The notes: generated by a model not told the origin, from the letters alone. 64,000 bases of DNA from Sphaerisporangium sp. TRM90804 (GCF_029846175.1 NZ_JARWAC010000001.1:124001-188000), one strand, 5' to 3'. Shown: positions 16,036 to 25,072, numbered from the stretch's first letter. Translations and numbers: made by a program.

Positions 16036-18852
16036 TCAGGCGGGGGGTGCTACCTGGGTGCGGGAGCGGACGCCCAGTTTGCGCAGGACGGTGGCGACGT
16101 GGCTCTCGACCGTGCGGGTCGACAGGAAGAGGACGTCGGCGATCTCGCGGTTGGTGCGGCCCAGGGAGACGAGGCGGGCCACCTCCGTCTCGCGCTGGGA
16201 CAGGGCGCCGGCGGTTCGCGCGCGGGCGCGGGGGACCTGGTGTTCCAGGCCGATGTCCCTCAGGACGCGGCGGCAGCGGGCGGCGTCGTGGGTGGCGCCG
16301 AGCCGGCCGAAGCGCTCGGCCAGCTCGGCGAAGGCCGGCGGGGCGCCGCCGTCGCCCAGGGCGAGCCTGGCGCGTGCCTCGCACTCGCCCGCCCTGGCCG
16401 CCGCGTACGGCTGGGGCAGCGCGGCGTACGCCCGGCGGGCTCGGCCGAAGGAGCAGGCGGCGTCGGCGTGCCGTTGCTCGGCGGCGGCCAGCGCGCCCCT
16501 GGCGGCGTCCAGGGCGGCGTGCGCGGCGGGCGCGACGCGGCCGGCGATGCCCCGGGCGTAGTCGGCCACCAGCCCGGCCGCCGCCCGCACGCGCCCGGCG
16601 CAGGCCAGGGCGGTGACGGCGGACGGCACCAGGTGCGCCCCCCACACCCACACGCCCTTGCGCCGCAGCCGGGCCGCCGCCCGTTCGGCCTCCACGACCG
16701 CGCCGTCCATCGCGCCGCGCGCCAGGTGCAGGTCGATCAGCCCTCCCGCCGCGGCCAGCATGATCGGGACGTACCGGGTGTCGGGCGCGTCCATGCCCGC
16801 GCTGTGGAAGTGCTTGACGGCCTCCGCCCACTCGCCCGTCGCCAGGGCAAGCCCTCCCAGCACCAGCCAGACGTCCATCGCGATCAGCGGCGTCTCGGTG
16901 GCCAGCCCGCCCAGGGTGGCCGCGCGGGCGCCGAGGGACTCCCACCGCCCGGTCAGCCAGTCTCTGCGCACCGTGGACACGTCCAGCAGGTAGGCCGGGT
17001 ACTCCGCCCCGGTCTCCAGGGCGAGCCGTCTGCCCTCCTCGGCGAACCGCTCGGCGGCGGCGTAGAGGCCGAGTGTGGTCGCCGAGTCGTGCAGGTTGCA
17101 GTACGCCCGCGCCACCTCGCGCCGGACGCCCGCGCGCGGGTCGTCCACCGGCAGCCTGGCGGCGATCGCGAACGCCTCCGGGGAGCCGGTCGTCATCTCC
17201 AGGGAGGCCCGGTTGGCCAGCACCGCGACCGCCAGCTCCGGCGTGTCGGCGCCCACCACCAGCGCCTCGGCGCGGGCCATCCACGTCCGGTGCTCCGCCA
17301 GCGACTCGGTGCCCCACTCGGGCATGGCCAGGCTGGCCCAGCCACGGGCCGCCTGTGTCGGGCGGTCGCTCAGCTCGGCGAGCGCCGCCCTGATCTCCGA
17401 CCGCCCGGCGGCGGTGTCGCCCGCCTGGTTGGACAGCACGACGCCGAGGTTCAGCCGCGCCTCGCCGCGCGCGTCGGGGGACAGGAACCCGTCGCGCAGC
17501 ACGTGGCGCAGCAGCCGCACCACCCGCTGGTAGGACAGGCCGGTCGCGGCGAAGCGGCTCAGCGTCAGCGCGAGCGGCCCGCGCTCGGACGCCGGCAGCC
17601 CGGGGTCGTCCAGCATGCCGCCGATCACCTCGATGGCCAGGGCGGTGTCGCCCAGCGCCGCGGCCTGGTGGGCGGCGGCCGTGCCGTGCCGCAGCCAGGC
17701 CTCGACGTCCCCGGCCTGCCGGGCATGGAACGCGAGCTGGACCAGGGGCGGCGCGTCCGTCTCGCCGAGCGCGGCCATCGCCCGCTCGTGCGCCGAACGG
17801 CGGTCGGGGCCGGGGATGGCGTCGTAGACCGCCTGCTGGGCCAGCGCGTGGCGGAAGCCGTACCGGTCGCCGGGGTGCTCGTGCAGCACCCCGGCGCGCA
17901 GCGCCTCGCCCAGCCCCGCGGGGTGGCCGCCCACGGCGGCGATCAGCCGCTCGGCAGCCGGGAGCCGCAGCACCGCGGCCGCGTGCACGGCGCTCACCCC
18001 CGCCTCCGACAGGGACGTCATGCGCTCGGCCATCGCCTCGCGCAGAAGCGCCGGCACGCCCGCGCGGTCGAGGGCGTCGGGCTCCTCCGCCTCGGCCAGT
18101 GACCGGACGACCTCCTCGACCACGAACGGGATGCCCGCCGTGCGCTCGTGCAGCCGGGCGACGAAGCGAGCGGGCAGGTCGGAGCGCTCCAGGAGCGCGC
18201 CCGCCAGGCTGCCCACGTCGGAGACGTCCAGCGGCGCCAACGGGAGCACCATGTGCGTGGTGTCGGGCTGATGGCGGTATGCCCGGCCCAGCAGGGCGGG
18301 GGCGGCGTCGTGGCTCTCCCGCCGGTACGTCACCACCAGCGCCAGCCCGGCGGGCGGCTGGTGGGCCAGGAAGCGCAGCAGGTCGCGGGTGCCGTCGTCG
18401 GCCCAGTGCAGATCCTCCAGCACCAGCACCGCGGGCCCGACGGCGGCGAGCAGCGCGCGGATGGCCCGGAACACCCGATGCCGCTCGGCGCGCGGATCGT
18501 CCAGCGGCTGTGGCGCCGGGGGCAACGCCCCGCCCAGCTCGGGAAGGTAGCCGCGAAGCGCGCCGGTCACGGGGTTGAGCTCCCGGGCCACGGGTAACCG
18601 GCCCTCGATGTCGCGCAGCGCCTCGAACACCGGCCCGTACGGGAAGGGCTCGCGGATCTGGTGGCAGTAGCCGAGCAGGACGGTGCGGTCGCCGGAGGGA
18701 AGGCGCCCGAGCGCCGCCCGGACCAGCCTGGTCTTCCCGATGCCCGCCTCGCCCTCGACCAGCACGACCGCCGGAGGACGTGTCATCGCGTCGACCAGCG
18801 AGCGAAGCTCAGAGGCGCGACCGACCACGGCGGGCGAGGACACGCTGCTCAT
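16036..18852 (-). CDS. Large ATP-binding LuxR family (LAL) transcriptional regulator
   Basis: A 938-aa regulator. The N-terminal AAA/STAND module has Walker A GEAGIGKT (34-41) and Walker B VLVLEDLHWAD. A long alpha-helical TPR-like middle region follows. The last 60 residues are a LuxR/GerE helix-turn-helix (LSQRETEVARLVSLGRTNRE then TRTVESHVATVLRKLGV). LAL regulators switch on target genes, often for sugar use or secondary metabolism, when a ligand binds the middle region; the target here is unknown. I chose ATG 18852 behind GGAG; a longer in-frame start at 18921 lacks support. It is convergent with the M4 protease and divergent from the NYN gene. Neither neighbour need be a target. Confidence 0.88.
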   Translation of the reverse strand: MSSVSSPAVVGRASELRSLVDAMTRPPAVVLVEGEAGIGKTRLVRAALGRLPSGDRTVLLGYCHQIREPFPYGPVFEALRDIEGRLPVARELNPVTGALRGYLPELGGALPPAPQPLDDPRAERHRVFRAIRALLAAVGPAVLVLEDLHWADDGTRDLLRFLAHQPPAGLALVVTYRRESHDAAPALLGRAYRHQPDTTHMVLPLAPLDVSDVGSLAGALLERSDLPARFVARLHERTAGIPFVVEEVVRSLAEAEEPDALDRAGVPALLREAMAERMTSLSEAGVSAVHAAAVLRLPAAERLIAAVGGHPAGLGEALRAGVLHEHPGDRYGFRHALAQQAVYDAIPGPDRRSAHERAMAALGETDAPPLVQLAFHARQAGDVEAWLRHGTAAAHQAAALGDTALAIEVIGGMLDDPGLPASERGPLALTLSRFAATGLSYQRVVRLLRHVLRDGFLSPDARGEARLNLGVVLSNQAGDTAAGRSEIRAALAELSDRPTQAARGWASLAMPEWGTESLAEHRTWMARAEALVVGADTPELAVAVLANRASLEMTTGSPEAFAIAARLPVDDPRAGVRREVARAYCNLHDSATTLGLYAAAERFAEEGRRLALETGAEYPAYLLDVSTVRRDWLTGRWESLGARAATLGGLATETPLIAMDVWLVLGGLALATGEWAEAVKHFHSAGMDAPDTRYVPIMLAAAGGLIDLHLARGAMDGAVVEAERAAARLRRKGVWVWGAHLVPSAVTALACAGRVRAAAGLVADYARGIAGRVAPAAHAALDAARGALAAAEQRHADAACSFGRARRAYAALPQPYAAARAGECEARARLALGDGGAPPAFAELAERFGRLGATHDAARCRRVLRDIGLEHQVPRARARTAGALSQRETEVARLVSLGRTNREIADVLFLSTRTVESHVATVLRKLGVRSRTQVAPPA

Positions 18853-19030
18853 CCACAGCTCCAAGGTACGGCTGGCAGGAACCCCAGCCACAGTTATCCT
18901 CGCCCCGCCGCCCAGGGTCAACCCTCACACGTAACAGGCATGTTGCGGGTCCAGTCAACCCCGCACACCCCAGGCGAATTCCGAATGCTCAGCAGCCGTA
19001 TGACACGCGGAGTGACGGTATGTTTACTCT

Positions 19031-19663
19031 GTGATTACCAACGTTTACGTGGACGGGTTCAACCTGTACTACGGCTGCCTGAAGGGAACGCCGTACAAAT
19101 GGCTCGACCTAGAGGCGCTCGCCGTGCGGTTGCTCCCGCATAACCGGATCAATCGCATTCGCTACTACACCGCGTGCATAGCTCCGCGTGAGGAGGATCC
19201 GGCCCAGCACCTTCGCCAGGAACTCTATCTCCGGGCCTTGGCGGCCAATCCGGTGGTGAGCATTCACCTCGGCCGTTTCCAGGTCACGACGGCCCGCATG
19301 CGACTGGCCCGCCCCCCGGTCACCGGCCCCAAGACCGCGGAGGTCCTCAAGGTCGAGGAGAAGGGCTCGGACGTGAACCTCGCCACCCACCTCCTCGCCG
19401 ACGCCTTCAGAAAGGACTGCCGGGCGGCGGTGGTGATCAGTAATGACGCCGACCTGGCCGAGCCCGTTCGTCTCGTATGCCACGAACTCCGACTGCCGGT
19501 GGGAATCGTCAATCCACACCGTGTCCACCGGCGTAGCGTAAGCCTGGAAAGGGTGTCTCCCACGTTTTTCCGGCAGATCCGCCCTAGCGTACTGAAAGCC
19601 TGTCAGCTTCCCGAGAAGGTGATGGACGGGCAAGGCGCGATCTGTCGTCCAGAAAGCTGGTAG
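19031..19663 (+). CDS. NYN (PIN-like) domain protein, putative RNase
   Basis: A 210-aa protein. The N-terminus ITNVYVDGFNLYYGCLKG holds the first conserved Asp (VDGFN) of the NYN/LabA-type PIN fold. EEKGSDVNLATHLL and VVISNDADLAEPVRLV supply the further acidic residues that bind Mg2+. NYN proteins are usually endoribonucleases; the RNA target is unknown. The GTG start lacks a ribosome site, but TATGTT (19019-19024) lies 6 nt upstream, indicating a leaderless transcript. Codon use is slightly less GC-biased than the neighbours. No toxin-antitoxin partner is visible: the flanking genes are a LuxR regulator (divergent) and an esterase-like gene (convergent). Confidence 0.85.
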   Translation: MITNVYVDGFNLYYGCLKGTPYKWLDLEALAVRLLPHNRINRIRYYTACIAPREEDPAQHLRQELYLRALAANPVVSIHLGRFQVTTARMRLARPPVTGPKTAEVLKVEEKGSDVNLATHLLADAFRKDCRAAVVISNDADLAEPVRLVCHELRLPVGIVNPHRVHRRSVSLERVSPTFFRQIRPSVLKACQLPEKVMDGQGAICRPESW

Positions 19664-19673
19664 AAAAAATGCA

Positions 19674-19697
19674 AGGCCCCGCCCGAGGGCGGGGCCT
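19674..19697 (+). terminator. Hairpin after the NYN gene
   Basis: AGGCCCCGCCC and GGGCGGGGCCT pair with a 2-nt (or, unzipped, slightly larger) loop, 11 bp after the stop codon. It is preceded by an A-tract, so it could also act for transcription arriving from the right. Confidence 0.7.
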
Positions 19698-19784
19698 GCT
19701 CCCACAAGCGCGTGGCCGGTGGGGCGATTGGTTCTAGTAAACCGTTTCGCAGCGTGTCTGTCAACTCACTTGGGGTGAGCGGTC

Positions 19785-19817
19785 GGGGCTCCTGAATGCA
19801 CGGCCTTCAGGAGCCCC
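19785..19817 (-). terminator. Hairpin terminator at the end of the alpha/beta hydrolase gene
   Basis: GGGGCTCCTGAA (19785-19796) and TTCAGGAGCCCC (19806-19817) form a perfect 12-bp stem with a 9-nt loop. It overlaps the stop codon of the minus-strand hydrolase gene. Confidence 0.75.
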
Positions 19818-20508
19818 TTCGGGGCACCTGGGCACGGTAGGCCTCCAGGCGGTCGGCGAGTTCGCGGGGGCGCGACAGCATGGGGAGGTGGCCGGCGGCG
19901 ATCTCGTCGGGGACGATGCCCAGGCGGTCGCGGACGACGCGGCGCATGAAGGCGGGCGGGAAGAAGAGATCCTCCGAGCAGAGCAGGAACCTGGTCGGCA
20001 CGTCGGGCCAGGCGTCCAGCGGCCAGGGCTTCTCCATCGGGGTGCCCGACTGGTCGCGGGGCCTGCTTCTCAACCCCGCGGCGAGCTCCGGCGGCACGTC
20101 GTTGTAGAACAGCTCGTCGAAGTCGTCGCTCTCGTACGCACCGGTGTCGTCGCGCTCACGGTGCTCGCGCATCGCCTCCTGGTAGCCGGTGTTGGCCCAC
20201 CAGTCGCCCGGCGGCTCGCCCGGGAGGGGCGGCATCGCCTGCAGCATCACCAGCAGGTCGACCGGCAGGCGCGCGCAGACCAGCGGGCCGGTGAACCCGC
20301 CCAGCGAGTGGGCGACCACGATCAGGCCGGTGCGGTCGCCGACGGCGGCGACCGCCGTGTCGACGTACTCGGGCAGCCCCGCTGCGTCGTCGTCGCACGG
20401 CAGGTCGACCGCGACGACGTCGTGACCGCGATCGCGTAGTTCGCCTTCGAGCAGGTGCCAGTACCAGGGGCCGCATCCGGCGCCGGGAATCAGGACATAG
20501 GTCGCCAT
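19807..20508 (-). CDS. Alpha/beta fold hydrolase
   Basis: A 233-aa soluble hydrolase of the EstB/salicylate-esterase-like group. It shows an oxyanion-hole region near the N-terminus (LIPGAGCGPWYWHLL), the nucleophile elbow AHSLGG (Ser near residue 69), a candidate acid in LLCSEDLFFPP and a catalytic His in AAGHLPMLSRP. The substrate is not predictable. ATG 20508 follows a GGGAGC ribosome site. A near-consensus LexA box lies 61-76 bp upstream (entered separately), suggesting possible damage control. The 3' end coincides with a terminator hairpin. Confidence 0.85.
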   Translation of the reverse strand: MATYVLIPGAGCGPWYWHLLEGELRDRGHDVVAVDLPCDDDAAGLPEYVDTAVAAVGDRTGLIVVAHSLGGFTGPLVCARLPVDLLVMLQAMPPLPGEPPGDWWANTGYQEAMREHRERDDTGAYESDDFDELFYNDVPPELAAGLRSRPRDQSGTPMEKPWPLDAWPDVPTRFLLCSEDLFFPPAFMRRVVRDRLGIVPDEIAAGHLPMLSRPRELADRLEAYRAQVPRRGS

Positions 20509-20898
20509 GCTCAGCGCTCCCCGTGACGAAGCGCGCGGAACGGCAGGCCCCGGGATTCCGGCTGATAATCGAACATACGATCGATCCTAACGCAGTGCCG
20601 CGCGCGGGGGCGGCGGGTCGGGCGTTCTCGCGGCCTGTCCTGGCGCCGTTCCCGGCGCCCTCGCCGTCCGCCCTCTGTGACGCGGACTGGTCCGCGCCTT
20701 GCGTGAGCCCGCAACGACTCGTGACGCTACTTGCAAGAATTTACGGTCCACTCGCAGCTAAAGAACAAGGTTACGAAACTATTTCGCAGGAGCCTTGTGG
20801 AACGAGGCACGAGAGTCCTACTGTCACCTCACTCTCATGGCGTTTGCTCCGCCTCGAGCGTCTTCAGATGTTCACCCCCCGAGAGAAACGAGCATTCG
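20509..20898. other. Divergent regulatory region between hydrolase and GH87-like gene
   Basis: 390 bp without a gene. The right half (about 20720-20880) is clearly less G+C-rich than its surroundings and contains ACTTGCAAGAATTTACGG and AAGGTTACGAAACTATTTCG, which may hold the promoter of the glucanase. The frame open through it (from 20731) has no start signal and does not look like protein. The left part contains the LexA-like box. Confidence 0.5.
20569..20584. promoter_or_regulatory. LexA (SOS) box-like palindrome
   Basis: TCGAACATACGATCGA. The actinobacterial LexA box, from memory, is TCGAAC-N4-GTTCGA; this site has one mismatch. It stands 61 bp upstream of the alpha/beta hydrolase start and 315 bp from the glucanase start, so the hydrolase is the likelier target. 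Match seen; LexA binding inferred. Confidence 0.45.
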
Positions 20899-22932
20899 AT
20901 GTCACGGAGCATCACAGGAGCTGGGGCGAGGTGGCCGAGAAGGGCCGCGGCGACGCTCGCGGCGGCGGCCCTCGGTCTCGGGGTCGCGCCCGCCGGCCCG
21001 GCCGTCGCCGAGACGGGCGCGAAGCGCGCCGCGGCGCCCGTCGTGACGCGCGCCGGCCTCGACCCGTCGCTCGTCGCCGGCCGGGGGGCGAGCGTCAGGT
21101 TCCTGGAGCAGGAGGCGGAGAACGCCGCGACGAACGGCACGGTGATCGGCCCCGACCGCAGCGCCTACACGCTGCCCGCGGAGGCGTCCGGCCGCAAGGC
21201 GGTCAGGCTGACGCCGGGCCAGCACGTCGAGTTCACCCTGCCGGCCGCGGCCAACGCGATCACCGTGCGCTACAGCATCCCGGACGCCCCGGACGGCGGC
21301 GGCATCACCGCGCCGCTCAACGTCACGGTGAACGGCGCCGGCAAGAAGACCATGACGCTGACGTCGCAGTACGCCTGGCTGTACAACCAGTATCCGTTCT
21401 CGAACGACCCGAACGCCGACCTGCTGCACCCCGACTGGTGGATCACCGAGTGCGCCTGCGTGCCCAGCGCCACGACGCCGGCCCCGGTGATCACCAAGCC
21501 CTTCCGCCCGAACCACTTCTACGACGAGCAGCGTCTGCTGCTCGGCAAGACCTACCGCGCGGGTGACAAGGTGCGGCTCACGGTCCCCGCCGGCAGCAAC
21601 GCCGCCTGGACGGTGGTCGACCTGCTCGACTCCGAGCTCGTCGGCGCGCCGCACGTGCGGCTCGTCGCCGCCAACGTGCTCGCGTTCGGCGCCGACCCGT
21701 CCGGCCGGCGCGACTCGGCGGGCGCGATCGACAAGGCGATCGCCTTCGCCAAGCGCAGCCGCCTCAAGGTCTACATCCCGCCGGGCACCTACCAGGTGAA
21801 CCGCCACATCATCGTCGACGACGTGACGATCGAGGGCGCGGGCAACTGGTACACGATCATCAAGGGCCGCGAGGTCGCCCTGCCCGCCCCGGCGCCCGAC
21901 GGCTCGGTGCACACCGGCGTCGGCTTCTACGGCAGGGACGCCGCCGACGGCGGCAGCCGCGACGTCCACCTCTCAGGCTTCGCGATCGAGGGCGACGTCC
22001 GCGAGCGCGTCGACACCGACCAGGTGAACGGCGTCGGCGGGGCGATGAGCGACTCCACGATCGACGGCCTGTACATCCGCCACACCAAGGTGGGCCTGTG
22101 GTTCGACGGGCCGATGAGCAACGTGCGGGTCACGAACAACATCATCGTCGACCAGGTCGCCGACGCCCTCAACTTCCACACCGGCGTCACCGACTCGGTC
22201 GTGGCCGGCAACTTCGTCCGCAACACCGGCGACGACGGCCTGGCCATGTGGTCGGACAAGACCGCCAACGCCCGAAACACCTTCGACCGCAACACCGTGC
22301 AGTCGCCGGTCCTCGCCAACGGCATCGCCATATACGGCGGCACCGACAACACCGTCTCGGGCAACCTGGTCGCCGACCCGGTCCGCGAGGGCAGCGCCAT
22401 CCAGGTGGGCTCCCGCTTCGGCGCCGAGGCGTTCACCGGCGGCATGGGGATCAGGAACAACACGACGGTCCGGTCCGGCACGTACGAGCTGAACTGGAAC
22501 ATCGGCCTGGGGGCCATCTGGTTCTACGCGCTGGAGAAGAACATCGAGGCGAACATCCAGGTGGTCGGCAACCACTTCCTCGACAACACCTACAACGCGA
22601 TCATGCTGGTCAGCGAGTGGGGCGTGAAGGACCTGTACTCGATCTCCAACGTCCACTTCAAGGACATCAGGGTCGACGGCACCGGAACCTCGGTGGTCAG
22701 CGCCCGCGTGAAGGGCTCCGCCACCTTCGAGAACGTGGACGCCCGCAACGTCGGCGCCGTGGGCGTCAACAACTGCGGCGCGTTCAACTTCCCGCCCACC
22801 GGCTCGGAGTTCTCGTTGACCGACCTCGGCGGCAACGACGGCGGCTGGCTCGCCCCGTGGCTGCTCCCCAACACCATCACGTGCGACGACCGCCCCCCGG
22901 TCGTCCCCCCGCCCGTCCCGTCCACCTGGTAA
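20899..22932 (+). CDS. Secreted beta-helix glycoside hydrolase, GH87 (alpha-1,3-glucanase/mycodextranase) type
   Basis: A 677-aa exported protein. ATG 20899 starts MSRSITGAGARWPRRAAATL and a signal peptide ending near AGPAVAETG. Residues about 60-250 are a CBM-like beta-sandwich (FLEQEAENAATNG, GQHVEFTLP). The rest is a right-handed parallel beta-helix opening with VLAFGADPSGRRDSAGAID and continuing with RERVDTDQVNGVGGAMSDS, NIIVDQVADALNFHTGVT and NTGDDGLAMWSD. The Asp pair at 445-446 fits the catalytic cluster of GH87 enzymes, which hydrolyse alpha-1,3-glucan or nigeran of fungal walls. I recognise GH87 by pattern; other beta-helix families are possible. The ribosome site (GAGAGAAACGAG) is moderate. 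It shares a bidirectional terminator with the next gene. Confidence 0.78.
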   Translation: MSRSITGAGARWPRRAAATLAAAALGLGVAPAGPAVAETGAKRAAAPVVTRAGLDPSLVAGRGASVRFLEQEAENAATNGTVIGPDRSAYTLPAEASGRKAVRLTPGQHVEFTLPAAANAITVRYSIPDAPDGGGITAPLNVTVNGAGKKTMTLTSQYAWLYNQYPFSNDPNADLLHPDWWITECACVPSATTPAPVITKPFRPNHFYDEQRLLLGKTYRAGDKVRLTVPAGSNAAWTVVDLLDSELVGAPHVRLVAANVLAFGADPSGRRDSAGAIDKAIAFAKRSRLKVYIPPGTYQVNRHIIVDDVTIEGAGNWYTIIKGREVALPAPAPDGSVHTGVGFYGRDAADGGSRDVHLSGFAIEGDVRERVDTDQVNGVGGAMSDSTIDGLYIRHTKVGLWFDGPMSNVRVTNNIIVDQVADALNFHTGVTDSVVAGNFVRNTGDDGLAMWSDKTANARNTFDRNTVQSPVLANGIAIYGGTDNTVSGNLVADPVREGSAIQVGSRFGAEAFTGGMGIRNNTTVRSGTYELNWNIGLGAIWFYALEKNIEANIQVVGNHFLDNTYNAIMLVSEWGVKDLYSISNVHFKDIRVDGTGTSVVSARVKGSATFENVDARNVGAVGVNNCGAFNFPPTGSEFSLTDLGGNDGGWLAPWLLPNTITCDDRPPVVPPPVPSTW

Positions 22933-22967
22933 ACGCTCAGCTAGGCCGTCCACCCGCCACCCCGACC

Positions 22968-23001
22968 GATCGGCTGCCCGGCAGAGCCCGGGCGGCCGAT
23001 C
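22968..23001. terminator. Bidirectional hairpin terminator
   Basis: GATCGGCTGCCCGG and CCGGGCGGCCGATC form a 14-bp stem with one G-T pair and a 6-nt loop. It lies between the convergent glucanase and Uma2 genes. Confidence 0.8.
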
Positions 23002-23009
23002 ACGGCGGC

Positions 23010-23561
23010 TCAGAGCCTCTCGATCTCCGTGAGATCGATGTCGATCTCGAAGGGCACTGTGAGCTGCAGCTTGTCGTGGTAGATGCCCATCGGGACGTAC
23101 ACCAGAGTGGCGGGGTCGAGTTCGTACACGTAGACCGTCGCCCGGTCGGCGTCCTGCTCCACCCGCCAGAAATGCCGAATCCCCGCTTTCGCGTACAGCT
23201 GCGGCTTGCGTTCCCGGTCGCGGATCTCGGAATCGGGGGTGACGACCTCGATCGCGATGACGACATCGGCCGCCTGGTACGCCGTGACCATCGGCCCCAG
23301 ATCGGCTGTCGCACGGATGACGACCACGTCAGGCTGCGGACATTGCCGAGGCCCCAGGGCGACGCTCATCTCCCGGCGGAGCCGCAAGTCCTCTGGCAGG
23401 TTTCTGCGTAGTCCGTTCTCCAGAACGTAAAGCAACAGTGTGTGGAAGGAGGCTTGTGGGCTCACGAACACCAAGCTTCCATCGAGCAACTGTGTGTGTG
23501 CGGGCAAATCCGGAAAGTGGTCGAGGTCGCCGGCGGTGAAGCCCTCCGGCGGAGGTCTCAA
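23010..23561 (-). CDS. Uma2 family (DUF820) putative endonuclease
   Basis: A 183-aa PD-(D/E)xK-fold protein. PQPDVVVIRA, VVIAIEVVTPDSE and RDRERKPQLYAKAGIRHFW give the Asp, Glu and Lys of the nuclease-like core. These proteins are abundant in multicellular actinomycetes and cyanobacteria; a nuclease role is inferred. The only in-frame start codon near the expected N-terminus is TTG 23561, without a good ribosome site. Upstream, ATG 23608 opens a short frame (MTVRSETTTERHA) that ends in a stop overlapping this TTG. The conserved-looking ARAGWLRPPPEGF segment continues in the other frame. A one-base frameshift near 23570 is therefore suspected. If real, this gene is damaged at its 5' end. Confidence 0.75.
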   Translation of the reverse strand: MRPPPEGFTAGDLDHFPDLPAHTQLLDGSLVFVSPQASFHTLLLYVLENGLRRNLPEDLRLRREMSVALGPRQCPQPDVVVIRATADLGPMVTAYQAADVVIAIEVVTPDSEIRDRERKPQLYAKAGIRHFWRVEQDADRATVYVYELDPATLVYVPMGIYHDKLQLTVPFEIDIDLTEIERL

Positions 23562-23735
23562 CCATCCGGCGCGTGCCGTTCTGTAGTGGTTTCGCTCCGG
23601 ACTGTCATGGCTTCACGCTAGCAACAACGTCGGCTTCAGCCGGCGGGTTCGGCGGCATGTGTCCGGCGTCGTCGGACGCGTGAATCTCCCGGTCGGCCCC
23701 GGTTCCGCCGGGGGCCCGGCTGAGCGCTCCCGGGA

Positions 23736-24608
23736 TCAGGCGGTGTGGAGGGCTGCGCGGACGGCGGGGGCCACCTCTTCGGCGAAGAGGCGGGACTGGC
23801 GTTCGCGGTCGCGGCCGGGCCAGTAGACGAAGGTGTTCATGCCGTAGGTGGTGTACAGGGTGGCTAGGGTCTCCACCCACAGTTCGGCGGGGCCGTTGAA
23901 CATGTCGCGGCCGGCGGGGTCGATGAGGCCCATCACGTTGTAGAGGCGGACGATGCGGGACGGGTCGCGGCCGGCCTGCTCGGCCGACTCGGTGATCAGG
24001 TCGTTCAGCTCGGGGAGCCGCTGCGGGGGGACGTACGGGGCCGAGACCGACCAGCCGTCGGCCTTGGCGCCGACGAGACGCGCGGAGCGGGGGCCGGTGA
24101 CGCCCAGCCAGACGCCGATGTCGTGGGCCGGCCTCGGGCCCGGCTTGACCCCGGGCAGCGTGTAGTGCTCTCCCTCGTAGGCGAAGGGCTCGCCCTTCCA
24201 GCTCGCCCGCAGGACGTCGATCGCCTCCGAGAGCGCGGCCCGCGCCTGCCCGGTGGTGCGCGCGGGCCCGCCCATGCCGTTGATCGCGTCGGCGAACGCG
24301 CCCGAGCCCAGGCCTAGCTCGAACCGGCCGCCGGAGAGGGCGTCCACCGTGGCCGCCTGCTTGGCGAGCATCGCGGGCGGGCGCAGCGGGAGGTTGGCGA
24401 CGTTGGTGAAGAACCGCACGTTCGACGTCCTGGCGGCCAGCCAGGTGACGAGCGTGAAGGTGTCGTAGAAGCCGCCGTTGTAGGGGTGGTCCTGGACGCC
24501 GGCGTACTCGATGCCGGTCTCGTCGGCGATCTTGCTGATGCGTTCGGCGAACGCCAGGCCGCCCACGTTGGGGTCGACGTTGAGGCCGAACTGGACGGGT
24601 CGGGTCAT
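23736..24608 (-). CDS. LLM class F420/flavin-dependent oxidoreductase
   Basis: A 290-aa TIM-barrel of the bacterial luciferase-like monooxygenase family. It begins MTRPVQFGLNVDPNVGGLAF. VTWLAARTSNVRFFTNVANL, the cofactor-binding GGRFELGLGSG and GVTGPRSARLVGAKADGWSV are standard family segments. In actinomycetes many such proteins use F420 rather than FMN; the sequence does not decide. The ATG overlaps the stop of the upstream MarR gene (ATGA), so the two are co-translated and the regulator probably controls this enzyme. The substrate is unknown. Confidence 0.88.
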   Translation of the reverse strand: MTRPVQFGLNVDPNVGGLAFAERISKIADETGIEYAGVQDHPYNGGFYDTFTLVTWLAARTSNVRFFTNVANLPLRPPAMLAKQAATVDALSGGRFELGLGSGAFADAINGMGGPARTTGQARAALSEAIDVLRASWKGEPFAYEGEHYTLPGVKPGPRPAHDIGVWLGVTGPRSARLVGAKADGWSVSAPYVPPQRLPELNDLITESAEQAGRDPSRIVRLYNVMGLIDPAGRDMFNGPAELWVETLATLYTTYGMNTFVYWPGRDRERQSRLFAEEVAPAVRAALHTA

Positions 24609-25069
24609 GAGCCTTTCCTCTGGTCTGGCGGCGTGGCGATGCGGTCGAGCATCGCGGTGAGGCTGTCGTGCTCGGCGGGGGAGAGCTGGTCGAGCAGCGC
24701 GTCCTGGATCGTGCGCGAGTGCACCGGGACGGCGCGGCGGAACAGCTCGCGACCGGCGTCGGTGATGGCGACGAGCACCCCCCGCCCGTCGGCGGGGTCG
24801 GGCTCCCTGCGCAGCAGGCCCTGCTGCTCCAGCCTGATGATCATGCGGCTGAGGGACGGCTGCGTCAGCCGCACCGCCGGGAGCAGGTCGGCCGGCCGCA
24901 GTTCGGGCGGCTCCGCCTGCTCCAGCCGGAGCAGCACCTCGAACTCGTTGATGCTCAGCCCGCAGGCCCGCGTCAGCGCCGTGCCGAGGCGCTCGGTGAT
25001 CAGCGCGTGCGCCGCGGTCAGCGCGGACCAGGCGCGGGCGCAGGCGTAGAGGTCGGTGTGGTCGGCCAT
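24605..25069 (-). CDS. MarR family transcriptional regulator
   Basis: A 154-aa winged-helix regulator. The DNA-binding core is visible (INEFEVLLRLEQAE, DLLPAVRLTQPSLSRMIIRL recognition helix, wing RREPDPADGRGVLVAITDAG) between N- and C-terminal dimerisation helices. It lies between the hemerythrin gene (3-bp gap) and the flavin oxidoreductase (4-bp overlap), so the three genes form one operon read from about 25600. A 16-bp perfect palindrome at the operon start is a plausible site for autoregulation. MarR proteins respond to small phenolic or oxidising ligands. Confidence 0.9.
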   Translation of the reverse strand: MADHTDLYACARAWSALTAAHALITERLGTALTRACGLSINEFEVLLRLEQAEPPELRPADLLPAVRLTQPSLSRMIIRLEQQGLLRREPDPADGRGVLVAITDAGRELFRRAVPVHSRTIQDALLDQLSPAEHDSLTAMLDRIATPPDQRKGS

Positions 25070-25072
25070 GCC

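Noticed and set aside
19698-19784. tRNA-like stretch containing GGTTCTAGT after the NYN gene
   Set aside because: No cloverleaf can be formed: the T-stem does not pair and no anticodon or acceptor stem is seen.
15979-23000. Secondary-metabolite cluster around the LAL regulator
   Set aside because: No biosynthetic enzymes (PKS, NRPS, terpene, lanthipeptide) are nearby; the neighbours are a protease, a nuclease, an esterase and a glucanase.
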